From an uncultured Lachnospiraceae bacterium (lineage in GTDB: Bacteria; Bacillota; Clostridia; Lachnospirales; Lachnospiraceae), in the NCBI GenBank assembly GCA_910583835.1, contig CAJTYM010000060.1:1-19085 (forward strand): a stretch of DNA of 19,085 bases. Direction: 5' to 3'. Position 1 is the first letter of the stretch; the number at the start of each line of letters is the position of its first letter. Under the pieces are notes generated by a model. The model did no database searches, was not told where the DNA came from, and saw nothing but the letters and a program-made list of their open reading frames with translations. Both the position numbers and the translations under genes were made by a program. Shown here piece after piece: positions 1-6,167 of the stretch.

Positions 1-60
1 AATGTGTGTAATTTTCAAGGTGCTAAAGAGGGTCTATTCGACCCTGGCATCATTACATAG
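1..60 (-). other. Possible rRNA-operon spacer sequence at window edge
   Basis: Read on the minus strand, the last bases before the window edge contain CACCTTGAAAATTACACAC. This resembles the CTTTGAAAA/CCTTGAAAA element found in 16S-23S spacers and rRNA leaders of Firmicutes. A short hairpin (AGGGTC / GACCCT, 28-44) precedes it. No rRNA or tRNA sequence is inside the window, so an rRNA gene just beyond the left edge is only an inference. I see no coding sequence here. Confidence 0.25.
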
Positions 61-66
61 GAACAG

Positions 67-114
67 AAAAAGCTGCCGCTTTACGCTGATAAGTCGTAAA
101 GCGGCAGTTTTCTT
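67..114 (-). terminator. Intrinsic terminator after putP, probably bidirectional
   Basis: A perfect 13-bp inverted repeat (CTGCCGCTTTACG at 73-85, CGTAAAGCGGCAG at 95-107) encloses a 9-nt loop. On the minus strand it is followed by CTTTTTCTG, and on the plus strand by TTTTCTT, so it can end transcription in either direction. It begins about 30 nt after the putP stop codon and is the natural end of the whole minus-strand gene block. Confidence 0.85.
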
Positions 115-142
115 AATGCTGTAGTTCTCATTACAACTCTTT

Positions 143-1690
143 TTAGTTTTCGTTGATGGCTCCGTCCCCTTTTGCCGCTTCAAATTCCGCAAGGATCTCA
201 TCGCTTGGCCTCTTTGTAAGCAGGCTCACAGCCACGATAGCCGCCGTCCCCACCAGGAATGCCGGGAGAAGCTCATAGATGGCAAACGCACCGCCTAAAG
301 GCGCAATCAAGTACTTCCATATAAATACTGTAGCGCCGCCTGCCACCATGCCCAGAACGGCTCCAGGCAATGTCGTGCGTTTCCAGAACAGGGAGCAGAT
401 AATCACCGGACCGAAAGCTGCGCCGAATCCTGCCCACGCAAAGGATACAATGTTAAATACCGAACTGTTCGGGTCCCGGGCAATCACCACGCCGAGAACA
501 GCAATTACCACGACCGTCCCTCGTGCAATCAACATGCTTGTCTTAGCGGACAGGTTCAGATGCAGCGTGTCCTGCAGGACATTCTGCGATACGCTGGAGG
601 ACGCTGCCAGAAGCTGTGAATCTGCCGTTGACATGGTACTTGCCAGAATTCCTGCCAGAATCAGTCCTGCCATCAAGGCTGGAACAATCCCATATTTGGA
701 CAGCAAGTCAGCAATACGCACAATAACCGTCTCTGTATCGCTTCCGATAAGCGCAGCAATGATTCCCTGTTTGCTCAAAGCATTGCCTACAATGCCGATA
801 AACACCGCCATTGCCATGGCAATCACTACCCAGACAGAAGCCACGCGGCGGGATAATTTCAATTTGTTCTCATCCTTAATTGCCATAAACCTGAGCAGGA
901 TATGGGGCATTCCAAAATAACCAAACCCCCAGGCACAGGTGGAGATAATTTTAAGGAAGCCATAGGGGGCTGCTTCCCCGCTATCTGCCACATAAGTGCT
1001 GGTCGCAGACAGATAACCTGGCAGTTCCCTGGCATTTTCCATCACTGCACCAATGCCGCCTGCAGAGACAGTGGCAAATACCATTACAAATACAATCGCT
1101 ATCGTCATAATGATACTCTGGATAAAATCTGTGGTAGATGCAGCAAGAAAACCGCCTGCTGCCGTATAGCCTACAATAACTATCGCTGAAATAATCATTG
1201 CTGTCATATAATCCGCACCAAACAGTGAAGAAAAGAGTTTTCCACAAGCTGCAAAGCCGGAAGCCGTATATGGCACAAAGAAAATGATGATAATCAGCGC
1301 TGCAATCATCGTCAGGATATTCTTCTTATCATGGAAACGGTTTGAAAAAAACTGTGGCAACGTAAAGGAATTTGTGATCTGCGTGTAACGGCGCAGACGC
1401 CTTGCCGTAAACAGCCAGTTAAGGTATGTACCTGCCGCCAGGCCTACAATCGTCCAGCCTACATCTGCCAAGCCAGAAGCATAAGCCAACCCGGGCAGCC
1501 CCATCAGCAGATAGCCGGACATGTCCGATGCCTCTGCACTCATGGCGGTTACCAGCGGTCCAAGTTTCCGTCCCCCAAGGTAAAAGTCTGAGGCAGATTC
1601 ATTCTTTCTGGCAAAATAGAATCCTACCGCCAACATGCCAATAAGGTAAACCACTATTGTAATTAAAATACAAATGGATGCTGTGCTCAT
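143..1690 (-). CDS. putP: Sodium/proline symporter PutP (SSS family)
   Basis: This encodes a 515-residue integral membrane protein that couples Na+ influx to L-proline uptake at the cytoplasmic membrane. It belongs to the solute:sodium symporter family, whose E. coli member PutP is 502 residues. Most of the chain is hydrophobic helices separated by short loops, with a polar tail. The diagnostic stretch SDMSGYLLMGLPG sits at residues 55-67, and Asp56 corresponds to the Na+-site Asp55 of E. coli PutP. The SST-type cation motif is seen later as STMSTADSQ. The start follows AAGGAG with a 10-nt spacer. It lies downstream of rplQ, separated by a 19-bp perfect inverted repeat, and is followed by a strong terminator. 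A related substrate (another amino acid) cannot be excluded from sequence alone, but proline is the best call. Confidence 0.88.
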   Translation of the reverse strand: MSTASICILITIVVYLIGMLAVGFYFARKNESASDFYLGGRKLGPLVTAMSAEASDMSGYLLMGLPGLAYASGLADVGWTIVGLAAGTYLNWLFTARRLRRYTQITNSFTLPQFFSNRFHDKKNILTMIAALIIIIFFVPYTASGFAACGKLFSSLFGADYMTAMIISAIVIVGYTAAGGFLAASTTDFIQSIIMTIAIVFVMVFATVSAGGIGAVMENARELPGYLSATSTYVADSGEAAPYGFLKIISTCAWGFGYFGMPHILLRFMAIKDENKLKLSRRVASVWVVIAMAMAVFIGIVGNALSKQGIIAALIGSDTETVIVRIADLLSKYGIVPALMAGLILAGILASTMSTADSQLLAASSSVSQNVLQDTLHLNLSAKTSMLIARGTVVVIAVLGVVIARDPNSSVFNIVSFAWAGFGAAFGPVIICSLFWKRTTLPGAVLGMVAGGATVFIWKYLIAPLGGAFAIYELLPAFLVGTAAIVAVSLLTKRPSDEILAEFEAAKGDGAINEN

Positions 1691-1714
1691 AAATATTTTT
1701 CTCCTTCCATAAAG

Positions 1715-1761
1715 TAGGTCACAGGAAAGAATACATTTCAGATATTCTTTCCTGTGACCTA
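1715..1761 (-). promoter_or_regulatory. Perfect 19-bp inverted repeat between rplQ and putP
   Basis: The arms are 1715-1733 and 1743-1761 (TAGGTCACAGGAAAGAATA and its exact complement) with a 9-nt loop. In the RNA this is a very stable hairpin between the rplQ stop and the putP ribosome binding site. The 3' side on the minus strand is CTTTATGG, so there is no real U-tract. It could be the rplQ terminator, an operator at the putP transcription start, or an mRNA processing/stability hairpin. Confidence 0.6.
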
Positions 1762-1763
1762 AA

Positions 1764-1769
1764 ATTATA
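1764..1769 (-). promoter_or_regulatory. putP: Candidate -10 box for putP
   Basis: The minus strand reads TATAAT, a perfect -10 hexamer, just 3' of the rplQ stop codon. A start about 7 nt downstream would fall at the first arm of the 19-bp inverted repeat. No recognisable -35 box or extended -10 TG is present at the right spacing, so this is a weak prediction. Confidence 0.3.
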
Positions 1770-1793
1770 TTGCGTATTCTCGCATTCCGATTC

Positions 1794-2330
1794 TTACACT
1801 AATTCAAGCAGAACCTCTAAAGCGCCATCGCCTTTACGCTGGCCAATCTTGACGATTCTGGTGTATCCACCGTTACGACCTACATATTTTGGAGCAATCT
1901 CGTCAAAGATTTTAGCTGCCATGTCAATTTTCTTGGTATTCTTCTTCTTTCCTTTGTTCTCCGTGGGAACATAGGTTACCGGATACAATACCTTATTCAT
2001 TTGCCGTCTTGCATGAAGGCGGGACGGAAGGTCTTTTTTAATCGTTTTCTCCACTTCATCATATATGGTAACTCTCTTACCGTCTACGACTTCTTTTACC
2101 CTCTTGCCGTCCTTGTCCTTGCGGGCAACCTTAGCGGTCACTGTTACTTCCTCAAAATTGTCCTTCTCTTTAATGCCCATGGCAATCAGACCTTCTGCTA
2201 TCTTGCGGACTTCTTTTGCCTTAGCTTCTGTGGTAACAATCTTACCATTGTAAAGTAATGCCGTTACCTGATTTCTCAGCAGTGCCTTTCTCTGATCTGA
2301 GGTCCTGCCTAATTTTCTATATTTTGCCAT
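1794..2330 (-). CDS. rplQ: 50S ribosomal protein L17, long form
   Basis: L17 is a large-subunit protein near the peptide exit tunnel. The amino-terminal core (MAKYRKLGRTSDQRKALLRN and on) is classic L17. At 178 residues it is much longer than the roughly 120-residue B. subtilis or E. coli proteins. The extra length is a lysine-rich central insertion at about residues 72-135. Long L17 proteins of this kind are, as I recall, usual in Lachnospiraceae. The carboxy end (GGYTRIVKIGQRKGDGALEVLLELV) returns to the family consensus, so the reading frame is intact. It is the last gene of the alpha block and lies about 160 nt after rpoA, a wide gap for this cluster. Confidence 0.97.
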   Translation of the reverse strand: MAKYRKLGRTSDQRKALLRNQVTALLYNGKIVTTEAKAKEVRKIAEGLIAMGIKEKDNFEEVTVTAKVARKDKDGKRVKEVVDGKRVTIYDEVEKTIKKDLPSRLHARRQMNKVLYPVTYVPTENKGKKKNTKKIDMAAKIFDEIAPKYVGRNGGYTRIVKIGQRKGDGALEVLLELV

Positions 2331-2489
2331 TATTCAATCCTCCATTTGTGAAATACCCGGTGATGCCCTTTGGCCTTACTCCCGAATATTGCTGCTTGTT
2401 TCCTGTCACTATGGGAATATCCCGGTATTGGGATATACAGGGCTTCGCCTTTTGGTCTTACAAACCCTGCCATTCTGTACTGTCTCGGA
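2331..2489 (-). promoter_or_regulatory. Structured 159-nt spacer between rpoA and rplQ
   Basis: No gene is visible. The transcript can form a 7-bp hairpin (ATATCCC / GGGATAT, 2417-2436) closed by CCTGT / ACAGG (2402-2406 with 2437-2441). Part of that closing arm, CAGGG (2438-2442), can instead pair with CCCTG (2465-2469). The two folds exclude each other. A small GGC-GAA-GCC hairpin and a second GCC/GGC pair occur as well. A leader element controlling rplQ is possible but unproven. Confidence 0.4.
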
Positions 2490-3449
2490 TTACTCTTCTC
2501 CGGGGTTCAGTTGTAATCCTAATTCTTTTAATTTTGCCAGCACTTCCTCCAATGACTTACGCCCAAGGTTACGAACTTTCATCATGTCTTCCGGCGTCCT
2601 GTTTGTCAGTTCTTCCACCGTATTGATGCCGGCACGTTTCAGACAGTTGTAAGAACGAACAGACAATTCAAGTTCATCAATGTTCATTTCAAGGACTTTT
2701 TCCTTGGCATTGTCCTCTTTCTCAATCATTACTTCTGCCGTCTTGGCATTCTCGGACAAGTCAATAAACAGATTCAAATGCTCGCTTAAAACTTTTGCCG
2801 CCAGGCTTACTGCCTCATCTGGCTCTAAAGTGCCGTTCGTATACACGTCCAGCGTGAGCTTGTCATAGTCAGTAATCTGACCTACACGGGTATTTTCAAT
2901 TGAAAGGTTTACACGCTCAATAGGTGTGTAAATACAGTCAACTGCAATTACACCGATAGGCACATCCTCACCTTTGTTCTTGTCAGCGCTGACGTAACCC
3001 CTGCCCTTTGTAATCGTAAGTTCCATATATAATCTGGAATCTGCCCCGCCATTTAAGTGGGCAATTACCAAGTCGGGATTCATAATTTCAATATCCGGGT
3101 CAACCTGGATATCTGCAGCTGTAACTACGCCTTCGCCTTCAAATTCAATATAAGCAACTTTAGACTCGTTCGTTAGGCTGGTATTCTTCAGCGCCAAATT
3201 CTTAATGTTCATGATAATCTCAGTCACATCTTCCTTGATGCCCGGAATGGAACTGAATTCATGCAGAACACCTTCGATTTTTACCTGACTGACTGCTGCA
3301 CCCGGTAAAGAAGAAAGCATAATCCTTCTCAGTGAGTTCCCAAGTGTAGTACCATAGCCTCTTTCAAGTGGCTCTACGACAAATCGGCCGTATTTTTTGT
3401 CTTCTGAAATCTGCGCAATTTCAATTCTCGGTTTTTCAAAATCGAACAC
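2490..3449 (-). CDS. rpoA: DNA-directed RNA polymerase subunit alpha
   Basis: The alpha subunit dimerises through its amino-terminal domain to nucleate RNA polymerase assembly, and its carboxy-terminal domain contacts UP elements and activators. The 319-residue protein is full length. Residues 1 to about 230 form the alpha-NTD (GYGTTLGNSLRRIMLSSLPG at 31-50). After a charged linker the alpha-CTD occupies about 250-315. The DNA-contact residues Arg265, Asn268, Cys269 and Lys271 are present at exactly the E. coli numbers. The start is GTG, chosen because AGGAGG precedes it by 9 nt and the family begins MxxFEKP. It follows rpsD, as in the classical alpha operon. Confidence 0.98.
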   Translation of the reverse strand: MFDFEKPRIEIAQISEDKKYGRFVVEPLERGYGTTLGNSLRRIMLSSLPGAAVSQVKIEGVLHEFSSIPGIKEDVTEIIMNIKNLALKNTSLTNESKVAYIEFEGEGVVTAADIQVDPDIEIMNPDLVIAHLNGGADSRLYMELTITKGRGYVSADKNKGEDVPIGVIAVDCIYTPIERVNLSIENTRVGQITDYDKLTLDVYTNGTLEPDEAVSLAAKVLSEHLNLFIDLSENAKTAEVMIEKEDNAKEKVLEMNIDELELSVRSYNCLKRAGINTVEELTNRTPEDMMKVRNLGRKSLEEVLAKLKELGLQLNPGEE

Positions 3450-3490
3450 TACAAAGTCCCTCCTTTTCGGATACCGTTGCTTGTCATTTA

Positions 3491-4084
3491 TTATTTAGAA
3501 TATAACTCGACGATAAGCATCTCATCAACCGGAATGTCAATAATCTCTCTGGTCGGTAATTCCTTTACAGTACCTTTGAGGTTTTCCTGATCTGTCTCCA
3601 ACCACTCCGGCACCAGCCTTCCACCGGTCACCTCAAGGATATCTTTGTACCTCTGAGAGCCTTTGCATTTTTCTTTGATTTCAATGGTATCTCCTGCCTT
3701 AATCAGATAAGACGGAATCTTTACCTGTTTACCATTTACCAGCACATGCTTATGACCGACAATCTGCCTTGCTTCTTTTCTGGTTCTTGCCAGACCTAAA
3801 CGATATACTACGTTATCCAGTCTTCTCTCCAGAAGAATCATCAGATTCTCACCGGTCATGCCTTTCATCCTGTCTGCTTTCAGATAATAGTTATGGAAAG
3901 GCTTCTCCAATACGCCATAAATGAATTTTGCTTTCTGTTTCTCTCTCAACTGAAGTCCGTATTCAGATACTTTCCTGTTTGCTCTTTTCAACTGTCTGTT
4001 GGACTTTTTATCGATTCCCAGATAAACCGGGTCTAAACCAAGAGACCTGCATCTCTTGAGAACTGGAACTCTATTTACTGCCAT
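3491..4084 (-). CDS. rpsD: 30S ribosomal protein S4
   Basis: S4 is a primary 16S rRNA binding protein that starts assembly of the 30S body, and in several bacteria it represses its own operon. The 197-residue chain has the S4 RNA-binding domain at about residues 88-150 (LERRLDNVVYRLGLARTRKE). The amino-terminal region has no CxxC zinc knuckle, so this is the zinc-free form. The start MAVNRVPVLKRC differs from the MARY type of Bacilli and fits Lachnospiraceae. A strong TTAGGAGG site lies between the rpsK stop and this start, with only 19 nt between the genes. Confidence 0.98.
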   Translation of the reverse strand: MAVNRVPVLKRCRSLGLDPVYLGIDKKSNRQLKRANRKVSEYGLQLREKQKAKFIYGVLEKPFHNYYLKADRMKGMTGENLMILLERRLDNVVYRLGLARTRKEARQIVGHKHVLVNGKQVKIPSYLIKAGDTIEIKEKCKGSQRYKDILEVTGGRLVPEWLETDQENLKGTVKELPTREIIDIPVDEMLIVELYSK

Positions 4085-4103
4085 CTTAACCTATACCTCC
4101 TAA

Positions 4104-4499
4104 TTAGACTCTTCTGCGTTTGGGTGGGCGGCATCCGTTGTGAGGTACCGGAGTAACGTCTTTGATGCTGGTTACTTCGAGCCCACATGCCTGAAGTGCA
4201 CGGATTGCTGCTTCACGTCCTGAACCGGGTCCTTTTACCATAACGTCTACTGTCTTCAAACCATGGATGAGGGCTGCCTTTGTTGCAGTCTCTGCTGCCA
4301 TCTGTGCAGCATATGGAGTAGATTTCCTTGAACCTCTAAAACCAAGACCGCCTGCACTTGCCCATGATAAAGCATTTCCTTCAGCATCCGTAAGTGTTAC
4401 AATTGTATTGTTAAAAGATGACTGAATGTGCGCCTGTCCACGTTCAACGTTTTTCTTTACGCGCTTTTTTGTCACTTTTTTTGCAGTGTTTTTCGCCAT
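4104..4499 (-). CDS. rpsK: 30S ribosomal protein S11
   Basis: S11 lies on the 30S platform next to the mRNA exit channel and contacts S7 and S18. The 131-residue product has the basic amino-terminal arm, the core GLGFRGSRKSTPYAAQ at about residues 51-66, and the conserved end PHNGCRPPKRRRV. The start follows AGAAAGTAGG, which matches the 16S 3' end with one mismatch. The gene is separated from rpsM by about 300 nt of repeat sequence, whereas these two genes are usually adjacent. Confidence 0.98.
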   Translation of the reverse strand: MAKNTAKKVTKKRVKKNVERGQAHIQSSFNNTIVTLTDAEGNALSWASAGGLGFRGSRKSTPYAAQMAAETATKAALIHGLKTVDVMVKGPGSGREAAIRALQACGLEVTSIKDVTPVPHNGCRPPKRRRV

Positions 4500-4551
4500 T
4501 TCTAAACTAACCTACTTTCTTCTTTAATAATCATAATAGTTTCATTTTTTC

Positions 4552-4797
4552 ACAAGATAGTTACGCTCGACTATCTCGCTGACTTCGCCTTCCGGCTCGC
4601 AAATGCGTTGTCAAGGTAGTTCTGTTCGTTAACCTCAAGCTACGCCATAGAACGGCTTGCTTTCGCTAATCTTTCATAAGGTAGTTACGCTCGACTATCT
4701 CGCTGACTTCGCCTTCCGGCTCGCCACCGCTAAGTCTCGGTAACAAAGTTCGCACTAACCTCAAGCTGCGCTTATCAGCTTGCTTTCGCTAAGTGCT
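4552..4797 (-). repeat. Structured intergenic repeat, compound copy after rpsM
   Basis: The rpsM stop codon (4798-4800) is followed at once by GCACTTAGCGAAAGCAAGC. Unit a spans 4677-4797: a first hairpin with stem CAAGCTG / CAGCTTG, then a longer stem closed by GTTAC / GTAAC (4740-4744 with 4684-4688), ending CCTTA. Unit b (4613-4672) starts again with TTAGCGAAAGCAAGC and looks shortened. A third piece (4552-4600) duplicates the 3' end of unit a. GCC-GGAA-GGC forms a small GNRA-capped hairpin in both duplicated parts. The same family occurs at 5467-5585, 6455-6632 and 11996-12111, always in gene orientation. No reading frame is evident. Confidence 0.8.
4554..4724 (-). repeat. 47-nt direct repeat pair inside the rpsM/rpsK gap
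   Basis: The segments 4554-4600 and 4678-4724 are identical except for one base (A at 4557, G at 4681). They are 124 nt apart. Each encodes the GAGCCGGAAGGCGAAGTC module and the CGTAAC end of the intergenic repeat, so the pair reflects a partial tandem duplication of one repeat unit. Confidence 0.85.
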
Positions 4798-5166
4798 CTA
4801 CTTTTTCTTGTTAGCAACAGTTCTCTTCGGACCTTTTCTGGTTCTGGCATTGGTCTTTGTCTTCTGCCCTCGAACCGGAAGCCCTTTCCTATGACGGATT
4901 CCACGGTAACATCCAATTTCCTGCAACCGCTTAATATTAAGAGCGATTTCTCTTCTCAAATCACCTTCTACAGTCTGAGTCTGGTCAATCACTTCGCTAA
5001 TTCTCTTTACTTCTTCGTCAGTCAAATCCCTGACGCGAGTATCGGGGTTTACTTTTGCCTCAGCAAGAATACGGTTGGAGCTTGCTCTTCCAATACCATA
5101 AATATAAGTCAACCCAATCTCGACACGTTTTTCTCTTGGTAAATCTACACCTGCAATACGAGCCAT
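4798..5166 (-). CDS. rpsM: 30S ribosomal protein S13
   Basis: S13 sits in the 30S head and touches the P-site tRNA and the central bridge to the 50S subunit. The 122-residue protein begins MARIAGVDLPREKR. I take this ATG over an in-frame start 36 nt upstream because family members begin here and GGAGGTG lies before it. The helix-hairpin-helix part is YIYGIGRASS near residues 21-30. The basic tail GLPVRGQKTKTNARTRKG and the ending VANKKK are typical, so the carboxy terminus is intact even though a repeat starts right after the TAG. Another in-frame TAG follows two codons later. A 419-nt gap separates it from rpmJ. Confidence 0.97.
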   Translation of the reverse strand: MARIAGVDLPREKRVEIGLTYIYGIGRASSNRILAEAKVNPDTRVRDLTDEEVKRISEVIDQTQTVEGDLRREIALNIKRLQEIGCYRGIRHRKGLPVRGQKTKTNARTRKGPKRTVANKKK

Positions 5167-5207
5167 GTGTGTTGTGCACCTCCATAAATTTTTCTTTTCC
5201 ACTCTGA

Positions 5208-5235
5208 ATCATATAACAATATGGCAAATCCGCAA
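5208..5235 (-). promoter_or_regulatory. Candidate promoter upstream of rpsM
   Basis: On the minus strand TTGCGG (5230-5235) and TATGAT (5208-5213) are separated by 16 nt. The -10 box matches consensus at five of six positions, but the -35 only at its first three. A start from here would give a leader of about 35-40 nt to rpsM. Low confidence. Confidence 0.25.
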
Positions 5236-5466
5236 CAAAACCTGCCTGACATCAGCTGACCATATACAGCTACGGTTGCTCGTCCTGAAATGTGTGTATA
5301 CTGTCAATCTGGTCTTTTGCACTGTCATATCCCTGTTCCCTCGGTATCAAAAAACAGGAATCCAGCCGTGCACGCTGGCTATTATGAATAGCAAGAACTA
5401 TCTTTAAACGTCTTGCTACAGCCGCACATAAATAAAAACAATTTTTCACAAACAAGTGATAATGAA
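5236..5466 (-). other. Unassigned stretch between rpmJ repeat and rpsM
   Basis: About 230 nt of the rpmJ/rpsM gap are not repeat and not a recognised gene. The transcript contains hairpins such as TAGCAAGA / TCTTGCTA and CCAGC / GCTGG, the latter followed within a few bases by six U residues, so a terminator or attenuator is possible. A 61-codon open frame (5270-5455) has only a TTG start without a ribosome binding site and no recognised family. It may be chance or a gene remnant. Confidence 0.35.
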
Positions 5467-5585
5467 TAAGGTTGTTCTGTTCGCTAACCTCAAGCTGCGC
5501 TTATCCGCTTGCTTTCGCTAATCTCACAGAACGGGCTTCGCACTAATCTCATGCTGCGCTTATCCGCTTGCTTTCGCTAAGTGCT
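5467..5585 (-). repeat. Structured intergenic repeat, copy after rpmJ
   Basis: The repeat begins directly after the rpmJ stop (5586-5588) with AGCACTTAGCGAAAGCAAGC and ends with CCTTA at 5467-5471. It has two modules. The first is bounded by GCACT / AGTGC. The second, again starting TTAGCGAAAGCAAGC with stem CAAGC / GCTTG, is enclosed by a perfect 7-bp stem, GTTCTGT / ACAGAAC (5526-5532 with 5474-5480). The first module is nearly identical to those after rpsM and rpsN. Confidence 0.8.
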
Positions 5586-5699
5586 CTAGCCCTGTCTCTG
5601 TTTGTGTTTCGGATTCTCGCAGATTACCCGGATACTTCCTTTTCTCTTGATAATCTTGCACTTTTCGCAAATAGGTTTTACTGATGATCTTACCTTCAC
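5586..5699 (-). CDS. rpmJ: 50S ribosomal protein L36 (zinc form)
   Basis: L36 is the smallest large-subunit protein and binds 23S rRNA near the L7/L12 stalk base. The frame gives 37 residues, MKVRSSVKPICEKCKIIKRK and on to KHKQRQG, which is the standard length and sequence. Cys11, Cys14, Cys27 and His32 form the zinc site of the C+ type. The start is GTG, preceded by GGAGG at 7 nt. An ATG 5 nt upstream is in another frame and hits TGA after two codons (ATG CTG TGA), overlapping the GTG. The gene stands downstream of its own strong promoter candidate and begins the alpha block. Confidence 0.97.
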   Translation of the reverse strand: MKVRSSVKPICEKCKIIKRKGSIRVICENPKHKQRQG

Positions 5700-5791
5700 A
5701 GCATTTCCTCCTTTCTGCTCTGTCCAGACGGACATTTTAAATTGGTCTTACGCAATTTTGTGCGCAAAAAAACTATGCTCCAAAAGCATTC
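5700..5791 (-). promoter_or_regulatory. rpmJ leader with three small hairpins
   Basis: From the predicted start to the ribosome binding site the RNA can form ATGCT / AGCAT (5775-5789) followed two bases later by seven U residues, GCGCA / TGCGT, and TGTCC / GGACA just before AGAAAGGAGG. The first resembles a weak attenuator but has only 5 bp and lies very close to the start point. Confidence 0.35.
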
Positions 5792-5798
5792 AGCTAAT

Positions 5799-5827
5799 AG
5801 TATAGCACCCAAGCCCTGAAAAATCAA
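5799..5827 (-). promoter_or_regulatory. Sigma-A type promoter for rpmJ-rplQ block
   Basis: The minus strand has TTGATT (5822-5827), a 17-nt spacer and TATACT (5799-5804). The spacer ends in TGC, giving an extended -10 (TGCTATACT). Hexamers match consensus at four and five of six positions. It lies downstream of the infA terminator and upstream of rpmJ, so it should drive rpmJ, rpsM, rpsK, rpsD, rpoA and rplQ. Confidence 0.75.
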
Positions 5828-5868
5828 GGATTTTTTCAATTTTTTGAAACACGTAGTAACCATTCATA

Positions 5869-5923
5869 CAAAAATACCGACTCCCAGATGTTAGGTTTTG
5901 GACCTAACTTTTGGAGTCGGTAT
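5869..5923 (-). terminator. Nested intrinsic terminator after infA
   Basis: Outer arms ATACCGACTCC / GGAGTCGGTAT pair over 11 bp (5913-5923 with 5874-5884). An inner stem GTTAGG / CCTAAC (5903-5908 with 5890-5895) stacks within. On the minus strand UUUU follows. It lies about 25 nt after the infA stop, so it should end or reduce transcription coming from the S10/spc part. Confidence 0.85.
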
Positions 5924-5947
5924 ATTTTCCTACTTGCCCTAAAATCT

Positions 5948-6166
5948 TTATTTATCCCTCCAGATAATCCTTCCTTTCGTCAAATCATAGGGGGACATCT
6001 CAATTGTCACCTTATCGCCTGGCAGGATACGGATGAAGTTCATCCTCAGCTTCCCGCTGATATGCGCCAGAATCTGATGACCGTTCTCCAGTTCTACCTG
6101 AAACATAGCATTCGGCAGCTTCTCCACTACTTTTCCTTCTACTTCTATTACATCTGCTTTCGACAT
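5948..6166 (-). CDS. infA: Translation initiation factor IF-1
   Basis: IF-1 blocks the A site of the 30S subunit during initiation and helps IF-2 and IF-3. The 72-residue protein is the family's usual length and is a single S1-like OB fold (MSKADVIEVEGKVVEKLPNA, then GDKVTIEMSPYDLTKGRIIW near residues 50-69). Its AGGAGG site is formed by the last two Arg codons of the KOW gene. The KOW stop codon is one base from the infA ATG, so translation is probably coupled. A strong terminator follows. Confidence 0.98.
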   Translation of the reverse strand: MSKADVIEVEGKVVEKLPNAMFQVELENGHQILAHISGKLRMNFIRILPGDKVTIEMSPYDLTKGRIIWRDK

Positions 6167-6167
6167 T

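Noticed and set aside
279..920. Plus-strand open frame of 213 codons within putP
   Set aside because: It is antisense to a clear SSS transporter, has no family resemblance, and arises from codon structure of the real gene.
5270..5455. 61-codon minus-strand frame in the rpmJ/rpsM gap
   Set aside because: TTG start without a ribosome binding site and no recognised family; overlaps predicted hairpins. Kept only as part of an unexplained stretch.
5467..5585. CRISPR array
   Set aside because: The repeated modules are variable, contiguous and self-complementary, without uniform repeats and spacers.
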